From a virus, in the IMG/VR virus record IMGVR_UViG_3300046543_000056, positions 1 to 27,542 of that record: a DNA stretch of 27,542 nt, one strand, 5' to 3'. The notes under the pieces were generated by a model. That model was not told the origin of the DNA. It ran no database searches and worked only from the letters and a program-made list of their open reading frames with translations. Position numbers and translations under genes: made by a program. Shown here piece by piece: positions 23,354-27,542 of the stretch (position 1 is the stretch's first letter; the number at the start of each line of letters is the position of its first letter).

Positions 23354-23817
23354 GCGATCCTATACCAAATCTTAGAGGAAGCTTTGTACTGCCAAGCCGG
23401 GAAGGAGGCATTGGCGGTGAGGGTTTGAGAGTTGAAGGTGGTCGTGAGGGTATCGCCCGAGCCTGCGGTGACGGTGACCATCGTGGTGAGGGTCGTGTCG
23501 GTGCAGAGGCGGACTACGGTACCGTCGGCCGGAGCCGCAGGGAGGGTGACCGCCCAGGTCGTAGGGGCCGTCGAGACCCAGCAAAGCGTGCCGGGGGTTG
23601 CGGTTGAGGTCGCGGAGCCCGTGCCCGATTTGGTCGTGATGGGCTGGGAACCACGAACGGTATTGATCCCGATGTAGGATCCGGGACCGCCGGGACCTTG
23701 CCCGACAACCCAAACCTCGTTGCCCGAGATCGAAGTCTGGACAACCTGTTGGGCAAGCACAGCGAGTGGGGCCATAAGCCCCACTGCCAATGCGACCCAT
23801 AAGAGTCGTTTGTTCAT
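23350..23817 (-). CDS. Exported small fibre-like protein
   Basis: 155 residues. Sec signal peptide (MNKRLLWVALAVGLMAPLAV, cut after VLA22 before QQ). The mature N-terminus (QQVVQTSISGNEVWVVGQGP) leads into Gly-rich GPGGPGSYIG, then a beta-rich domain (about 70-155) with LCWVSTAP, WAVTLPAAPADGTVVRLC, TVTAGSGDTL and the end KIWYRIA. That domain pattern is typical for C-terminal parts of phage appendage proteins. Two cysteines in the mature part. First gene of the exported block, nine bases after the cement gene. A GGAGA site precedes the ATG. Function unassigned. Confidence 0.75.
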   Translation of the reverse strand: MNKRLLWVALAVGLMAPLAVLAQQVVQTSISGNEVWVVGQGPGGPGSYIGINTVRGSQPITTKSGTGSATSTATPGTLCWVSTAPTTWAVTLPAAPADGTVVRLCTDTTLTTMVTVTAGSGDTLTTTFNSQTLTANASFPAWQYKASSKIWYRIA

Positions 23818-23826
23818 CTGGCTCTC

Positions 23827-24351
23827 CTAGTTCGCGACATTGATGCCAGCTTGATAACCACCCATGGTTTGGTTGGCTGTCGAGTTGTACATCTGATCAT
23901 CGCGATCGAGAACGATGAAGGAGGAGAGGTAGCCAGTGACTGCGCCCACGCCGGTGTAGACGAGCTTGAGGAAGCGTGGGACCGCGATGCCTGCCGGTGG
24001 ACGCGGCATGTCCATGTCCAGAAGGCGGGCACCGGCGACGAGAGTGGCCGTGGCGTAGGCAGGGGATGCCCACCAAGCCGAGAAGGCTGCTGGGGTGCCC
24101 GTGCCGGAATCAACGGCACCTTCAAGGGTGATGGAGAGCGACGTGCCGCCGGAATAGGTCGTCATGACCTGAACCATGAGCTTCATCGCAGGATCATCGC
24201 CGATACCGATGTCACGGGCACCACCACCATTCGCGTAGGAGGGGATACCGGAAACGATGCCGAGGTCGATGATGTTGGTGGAGTCCTGTGTAGTGCCGGA
24301 CGGATTCACCAAGACGTTGTTGTCAAAGGCGAGTAGTGCGTCGAGAATCAT
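23827..24351 (-). CDS. Bbp16-like capsid cement protein
   Basis: 174 residues, no signal peptide, no cysteine. Follows the pattern of the BPP-1 Bbp16 cement family: MILDALLAFDN at the start, STNIIDLGIV, then ARDIGIGDDPAMKLMVQV, a middle beta region with SLSITLEGAVD, LVAGARLLDMDMPRP and PRFLKLVYTGVG, and a final strand with SFIVLDRDDQ. Cement trimers lock capsid subunits together after expansion. It lies directly after the major capsid gene, as in BPP-1. A GGAG site stands eight bases before the ATG. Family assignment is strong from the motif set and the neighbour. Confidence 0.87.
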   Translation of the reverse strand: MILDALLAFDNNVLVNPSGTTQDSTNIIDLGIVSGIPSYANGGGARDIGIGDDPAMKLMVQVMTTYSGGTSLSITLEGAVDSGTGTPAAFSAWWASPAYATATLVAGARLLDMDMPRPPAGIAVPRFLKLVYTGVGAVTGYLSSFIVLDRDDQMYNSTANQTMGGYQAGINVAN

Positions 24352-24362
24352 TGTGTGGCTCC

Positions 24363-25406
24363 TTAGGTTACTTGCGCTTCGTTGTTGAGGACCGCATCGC
24401 AGGTACGAACTGGGATGCCACGGAAGGTGGTGACGACCTTACCATTGTACTCTTCGAGCCGGAGCAGGACGTTGGTCTTGTTCATGGCCTGGAGATCGAG
24501 GTAGGTGCGGATCACACGGTTGCAGTAGATCACCACGCGGCCCATGTTAGCCCGGACTTCGGGAGTGTCCGAGGTCTGGATTGCGGTCGCGCCGGAGGGG
24601 GCCGTGGGCAGACGGTAGAGGCCGCGCACGATCAGATTGATCAGGTTGGCGGCGCTGACGCCGGTCAACTGGGTCACGTCGATGTTGGCGATGCGGGCGG
24701 TATAGCGCCAATCGCGCATGACGAGCCCGATCTCCCATTTGAAGTGATCGCGGTAGGCTTGGTAGGTGTTGCCCGAGGCATCGGTGACCGGCCATTCACC
24801 CATATCGCGGTGCTGGAGTCCGGTGATCTTGCTTTTGGGGAACGTGGCGTGGGTGGTGTCTGAGCCCCAGGTCGTGATCCAGAGCGAGGTGTTGGTGTTG
24901 CTGGTGCCGCCACCGTCGAGAACGTTGTTGGCGGTCTGGGAGGCGGAGGTGGTCTTGGTGGAGTAGCGAGGCGCGAAGCCGGTGAAGCGTTCCGGGTTCG
25001 TGTGCTGATTGCCGTAGATCACCGTGGCCGCGACCTGTTGGGACATGCCTTCGAGGAAGGCTTTGACTTCGGAGAGCCGGAACTCGGCGGTATTGCCGTT
25101 GAGATCCGCAATGTCCTTGTCGATAACTGCGTAGGTTTCGAGGTTGCCGCAGGTGTCGACGATCTGGGCGGTCGTGGACTTGGCGTTCGGGACGCCAGCG
25201 TTCAGCAAGCGCCAGGTTGCCTGGGGCAAGCCGGTCCGTACGGTCGTTTTGTGACCGGTCGGGAGGTTGCCTTCCATGACGAGCATGTCGTCAAGGATTT
25301 CGTTGGTTTGGGACAAGAGCTCGATGATGGATGCGACGTGATACCCATCATCCATGCGCTTCGCCCAATCCGCGTAGGTGAGTGCGGAATTGCCGATTGT
25401 AGCCAT
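24363..25406 (-). CDS. Major capsid protein (BPP-1 Bbp17-like)
   Basis: 347 residues. Residues 30-61 carry the family signature SQTNEILDDMLVMEGNLPTG followed by HKTTVRTGLP. Later come STTAQIVDTCGNLETYAVID, DLNGNTAEFRLSE, IYGNQHTNPERFTGFAPRYS, EIGLVMRDWRYTARIANIDV and the C-terminal TTFRGIPVRTCDA. This matches the major capsid proteins of BPP-1-like podoviruses, which use a HK97-type fold with a rearranged topology. Upstream is the scaffold gene, downstream the cement gene. GGAG about ten bases before the ATG at 25406. Length is normal. The 89-base gap before it is the longest in the window. Confidence 0.92.
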   Translation of the reverse strand: MATIGNSALTYADWAKRMDDGYHVASIIELLSQTNEILDDMLVMEGNLPTGHKTTVRTGLPQATWRLLNAGVPNAKSTTAQIVDTCGNLETYAVIDKDIADLNGNTAEFRLSEVKAFLEGMSQQVAATVIYGNQHTNPERFTGFAPRYSTKTTSASQTANNVLDGGGTSNTNTSLWITTWGSDTTHATFPKSKITGLQHRDMGEWPVTDASGNTYQAYRDHFKWEIGLVMRDWRYTARIANIDVTQLTGVSAANLINLIVRGLYRLPTAPSGATAIQTSDTPEVRANMGRVVIYCNRVIRTYLDLQAMNKTNVLLRLEEYNGKVVTTFRGIPVRTCDAVLNNEAQVT

Positions 25407-25495
25407 GGGTTAGTATCTCCAAAGGAGGGTTAAGGGGTAGGTGGCGGGTATCCGTTCCCATCTGAGCATTGCCGTTCGACCTCTCTGAGGCTGGG
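25407..25495 (-). other. Leader between scaffold and major capsid genes
   Basis: The longest gene-free stretch in the window (89 bases). It holds GGAG as ribosome binding site for the capsid gene and a weak hairpin (CCTC AGA GAGG) just after the scaffold stop. No clear promoter or rho-independent terminator is visible. A separate RNA signal for high capsid expression is possible but not shown. Confidence 0.5.
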
Positions 25496-26176
25496 TTAGG
25501 ATTTGTTGAGGTTCGGGTACATCGCGGCCGCAACGGATGGGCGCTGTACCTGACCTGATTGGGTCTGTCCGTGGGGCGAGGGATTGGCCCCACGGACAGG
25601 AGTCCCTTCCACGACAGCGGAGGCCAGTCGGTAGAAGGCTTTGATGAATGCGGGATGATCGCCCGCGCCGGTGAGGTTCATGGCCTCGCGGAATGAGGCG
25701 ACGAGAGTTTGATCGCCCAGAGTATCCAGCGCCCGACCGATGGTCTCTTTGACCTGAGGTAGCTTTGGACCAAGATCCGGATCAGCCTTGACCTGAGCCT
25801 GCCAGCCTTCGCGCATTGCGTCGTAAGCGGCGTAAGGGGCCTCGGCTGCGTCCTTCTGGAGCTTAGCTTGGAAGTCGACGAGGCGCTGGGCGGCGGCGTT
25901 GTCAAGCTTTAGTTCCTTGAAGAGGGTGGAGGCTTCGGCGACCACGGTTTCGTTGAGGTCGTAGCCTTCGGGGGCTTTGAGTTCGTACTTCTCAGGGAGC
26001 CCAGATTCAGTGGCGGGCTCCGGGGGTGTAGTCGACGAAGGCTGGGCCGAAGTCGGTTCCGGTGGGGTCGGGCTCGGGCTCAGGCTCGGATCCAAGGGTT
26101 GGTTCGCTGCTTGGTTCACTATCTCCCCGGTCGGAGTTCGCGCTTCGGGCGTATTCGGCTGCGGTGCTTCGGGCAT
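25496..26176 (-). CDS. Scaffold-like capsid assembly protein
   Basis: 226 residues. N-terminal 55 residues are disordered and rich in Pro, Ser, Thr, Glu (PTPPEPTSAQPSSTTPPEP). Then comes LPEKYELKAPEGYDLNETVV, the hallmark of phage scaffold and head-assembly proteins, followed by helical segments (LFKELKLDNAAAQRLVDFQA) and a disordered C-terminus with a short final helix (SVAAAMYPNLNKS). Immediately upstream of the major capsid gene, the usual place for the scaffold. GGAAGAAG about five bases before the ATG at 26176 supports the start, although it means the first 56 codons overlap the end of the Bbp19-like gene in another frame. The next ATG in frame is far inside the protein. Confidence 0.83.
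   Translation of the reverse strand: MPEAPQPNTPEARTPTGEIVNQAANQPLDPSLSPSPTPPEPTSAQPSSTTPPEPATESGLPEKYELKAPEGYDLNETVVAEASTLFKELKLDNAAAQRLVDFQAKLQKDAAEAPYAAYDAMREGWQAQVKADPDLGPKLPQVKETIGRALDTLGDQTLVASFREAMNLTGAGDHPAFIKAFYRLASAVVEGTPVRGANPSPHGQTQSGQVQRPSVAAAMYPNLNKS
26007..26176 (-). other. 170-base out-of-frame overlap of two head genes
   Basis: Both the Bbp19-like protein (residues 96-151) and the scaffold-like protein (residues 1-56) are read from this DNA in different frames. Both products are disordered here: SEPSSEPTLGSEPEPEPDPT in the former and Pro/Ser/Thr-rich sequence in the latter. Confidence 0.7.
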
Positions 26177-26462
26177 TGGCTTCTTCCATCATGAGGACGT
26201 ATTGGTTGGGGCAATAGGCCATTATGTCGGCCAGGAGGACTAGGCCCACGTTCCGTTCGCCCTTACGGTACGCTTCCAAGAGAGCCTCGTTGGTAAATGG
26301 GTCGGCGAAGATGTGGCAGAACTCGAGTTTGGTGTGAATCCATGCGCGGCCGGTAATGGTGGACATCAGGCCCGAGACGACCTCGCGATCGTTGGCTGCG
26401 AGGCGCGCAGAGGCTTTCTCTTGGGCCCGAATGTCTTTGCGGGAGGCCGCGTTGGGGTTCAT
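26007..26462 (-). CDS. Bbp19-like phage head assembly protein
   Basis: 151 residues. The core (about 24-95) follows the BPP-1 Bbp19 family: a helix leading to GRAWIHTKLEFCHIF, then NEALLEAYRKGERNVGLVLL and ADIMAYCPNQYVLMMEEANA. The family is a small head-region protein between portal and scaffold; its exact function is unknown. The C-terminal 55 residues are an acidic, Pro/Ser-rich tail beyond the usual family length, overlapping the scaffold gene. The start at 26462 is preferred over 26555, because its ATG shares a base with the stop of the small membrane gene (TGATG) and gives the proper family N-terminus. Confidence 0.82.
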   Translation of the reverse strand: MNPNAASRKDIRAQEKASARLAANDREVVSGLMSTITGRAWIHTKLEFCHIFADPFTNEALLEAYRKGERNVGLVLLADIMAYCPNQYVLMMEEANARSTAAEYARSANSDRGDSEPSSEPTLGSEPEPEPDPTGTDFGPAFVDYTPGARH

Positions 26463-26587
26463 CAGTGTCCCGATCGAAATGGATTGAACAGCCAAAGGAG
26501 GCCAAACGCGATAGCGCAAATTATGAATATCGCGATGGGGATACCTAGTACCCACAAGACATCACCGAGTGTGATTGCGTGGCTCAC
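26462..26587 (-). CDS. 41-residue single-pass membrane protein
   Basis: Read directly from the sequence: GTG start at 26587, TGA at 26462-26464. Protein: MSHAITLGDV, then a long hydrophobic stretch (residues 11-34, LWVLGIPIAIFIICAIAFGL and on), then a short polar end NPFRSGH. One membrane helix with basic C-terminus. The GTG overlaps the portal TGA (GTGA), and its own TGA overlaps the Bbp19-like ATG (TGATG), which is strong evidence that it is translated. I know of no established family; a small inner-membrane protein between portal and head genes is unusual. Possible roles include membrane-linked assembly or lysis help, none shown. Confidence 0.75.
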   Translation of the reverse strand: MSHAITLGDVLWVLGIPIAIFIICAIAFGLLWLFNPFRSGH

Positions 26588-27542
26588 GGGCTAACGCCTC
26601 CCATTGCTTGGAGAGCATTGACGCCAGCGCCGGTATCGGTCTGGGAGAGGACCTGTGCGGATTTGGACAGCTTCTCAGCCATGTCTGCCTGCTGCTGCGC
26701 GGCCTGGGCTTGCTGGCGTTGGGCCCGGATCTGGGCCAAAGCCTCGGGCGAGCGGATCATCTTAGGATCATTGTTCAGCAGGAAGGAGTATTTGTCAAGT
26801 GCGTAGTCGATGTCAATATTATCCATCACAGCGGGATCGATCCCGGCGATGTTTCCAGCAAGGCCGAGGACCCGTTCGATCCCGGCCGACTGCGCCGCTT
26901 GTTGGGCCTGTTGGAGCATCGAAACGAACTCAATATCAAGATTCTTCCCTGCGATCTCTTGAGGAGGTGGCGGGAAGATGTTGGCTCGTGCGGCCATTGA
27001 AAACACACGATTAAGGATTGGCTTGAGGGCTTCGTTATCAATTCTCTCCAAGGCAGGCCCCAGCATGACGAGGGACTCACTCTTTCGCATGTCCCATTCG
27101 ACCGCTGTAACGTTACTTCGAGTTTCGTACTGGGAGGCGGTGTTGAGGACATCGTTGAAGAAGGTTTTCTTAACCCGCTCCTTGCACTCATTGAGATCCT
27201 CGGTGATTTCGTTCACGGGGAACTTGGTGTCGTAGACGGAGGAGAAGCCCGGTTTGCCTGATGCGGCGTACCCAGAAACGTAAGTAATACCACCAGGAAG
27301 AAGGCTAGCAGGCTGATTTTTGAGCTGAACGTCCGCAACCAGCGGTGGGTTGACCATTTTGTCAATTGCTTGCGCCTTGCGTCGGGTTTCGAGTTGGATT
27401 TGCTTCTGATCGGGTAAAGCGTCCATGCCTGGGGATCGGCCGTAGGCATCGTTGGATACTAAGTCCCATCGGGCGCAAATGTTGGGTTGTTCGTAGTAGC
27501 CAGTGCGCCGGAGGAAGGTTGCGGGGGATTGGGTGCCACCTT
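26584..27542 (-). CDS. Portal (head-tail connector) protein, C-terminal part
   Basis: The frame stays open to the right edge; 318 codons are visible. The first visible part includes YYEQPNICARWDLVSNDAYG then RSPGMDALPDQKQIQLE, the well-known core of the podovirus head-to-tail connector family (T7 gp8-like). A methionine at 27426 is internal, not the start. The middle has the helical wing with KMVNPPL and EWDMRKSESLVMLGP; the C-terminus is a Gln/Ala-rich helix (QIRAQRQQAQAAQQQADMAE) and a short Gly tail, as expected for the crown of the portal ring. The twelve-subunit ring is the DNA gate and assembly starter. The N-terminus lies outside the window. Confidence 0.92.
   Translation of the reverse strand, partial: GGTQSPATFLRRTGYYEQPNICARWDLVSNDAYGRSPGMDALPDQKQIQLETRRKAQAIDKMVNPPLVADVQLKNQPASLLPGGITYVSGYAASGKPGFSSVYDTKFPVNEITEDLNECKERVKKTFFNDVLNTASQYETRSNVTAVEWDMRKSESLVMLGPALERIDNEALKPILNRVFSMAARANIFPPPPQEIAGKNLDIEFVSMLQQAQQAAQSAGIERVLGLAGNIAGIDPAVMDNIDIDYALDKYSFLLNNDPKMIRSPEALAQIRAQRQQAQAAQQQADMAEKLSKSAQVLSQTDTGAGVNALQAMGGVSP

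Noticed and set aside
23372-23800. Alternate minus-strand frame of 142 codons overlapping the exported gene at 23350-23817
   Set aside because: His/Arg/Gly-rich composition, no signal peptide or motif, and it shadows a gene with a clear leader and ribosome binding site.
16424-23817. Possible diversity-generating retroelement like that of BPP-1
   Set aside because: The BPP-1-like head genes prompted the search, but I found no reverse transcriptase frame and no obvious template/variable repeat pair at the ends of fibre-like genes in this window. It could lie outside.
25407-25495. Rho-independent terminator between scaffold and capsid genes
   Set aside because: The only hairpin I see has a four-pair stem (CCTC/GAGG) and no following U-run on the minus strand.
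1-27542. CRISPR array, tRNA genes, insertion sequences, integrase attachment site
   Set aside because: Nothing with regular spaced repeats, cloverleaf pattern, transposase motif or terminal inverted repeats was found on reading both strands.

Overview
The window is one continuous late-gene block of a tailed, podovirus-like bacteriophage (or prophage). Every gene I accept lies on the minus strand, so transcription runs from right to left. I see no housekeeping genes, tRNA or rRNA genes, insertion sequences, CRISPR array or integrase. The host is most likely Gram-negative: there is a GH108-type muramidase, a lipobox lipoprotein, a candidate inner-membrane spanin-like protein, and Sec/Tat signal peptides. 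An alphaproteobacterial host is plausible from the gene style, but nothing in the sequence proves it. No gap between genes exceeds about 90 bases.

In transcription order (right to left), the block starts with the head module. It holds the portal C-terminus (cut by the right edge), a tiny membrane protein of 41 residues, a Bbp19-like protein, a scaffold-like protein, the major capsid protein and a Bbp16-like capsid cement protein. This set resembles Bordetella phage BPP-1. Next comes an 8-kb accessory block (16424-23817). Six of its eight proteins start with a signal peptide and carry adhesin-like domains: C-terminal tail-tip-like domains, a duplicated LamG-like domain, a SPRY-like domain and a phage collar domain. 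Several small structural or accessory genes follow (15181-16413).

The tail and DNA-injection module comes next and is T7-like in order: gp11-like adaptor (14093-15181), a beta-rich fibre-like protein, gp12-like nozzle (10837-13446), gp13-like GNAT protein, gp14-like and gp15-like internal virion proteins, and a 1950-residue gp16-like ejection protein with a zinc-peptidase motif. The left end is a lysis module: GH108 endolysin, holin-like protein with two candidate starts, lipoprotein, a membrane-anchored coiled-coil protein, a second two-helix membrane protein, and a small protein cut by the left edge.

Genes are packed with ATGA, TAATG, TGATG and GTGA overlaps, implying one long translationally coupled polycistron. 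The most unusual features are the block of exported proteins set inside virion genes, with a uniform Ala/Gln cleavage site and many cysteines; a 170-base out-of-frame overlap between the Bbp19-like and scaffold genes; the hidden 41-residue membrane protein; and a related inserted module in both the gp11-like and gp12-like tail proteins.
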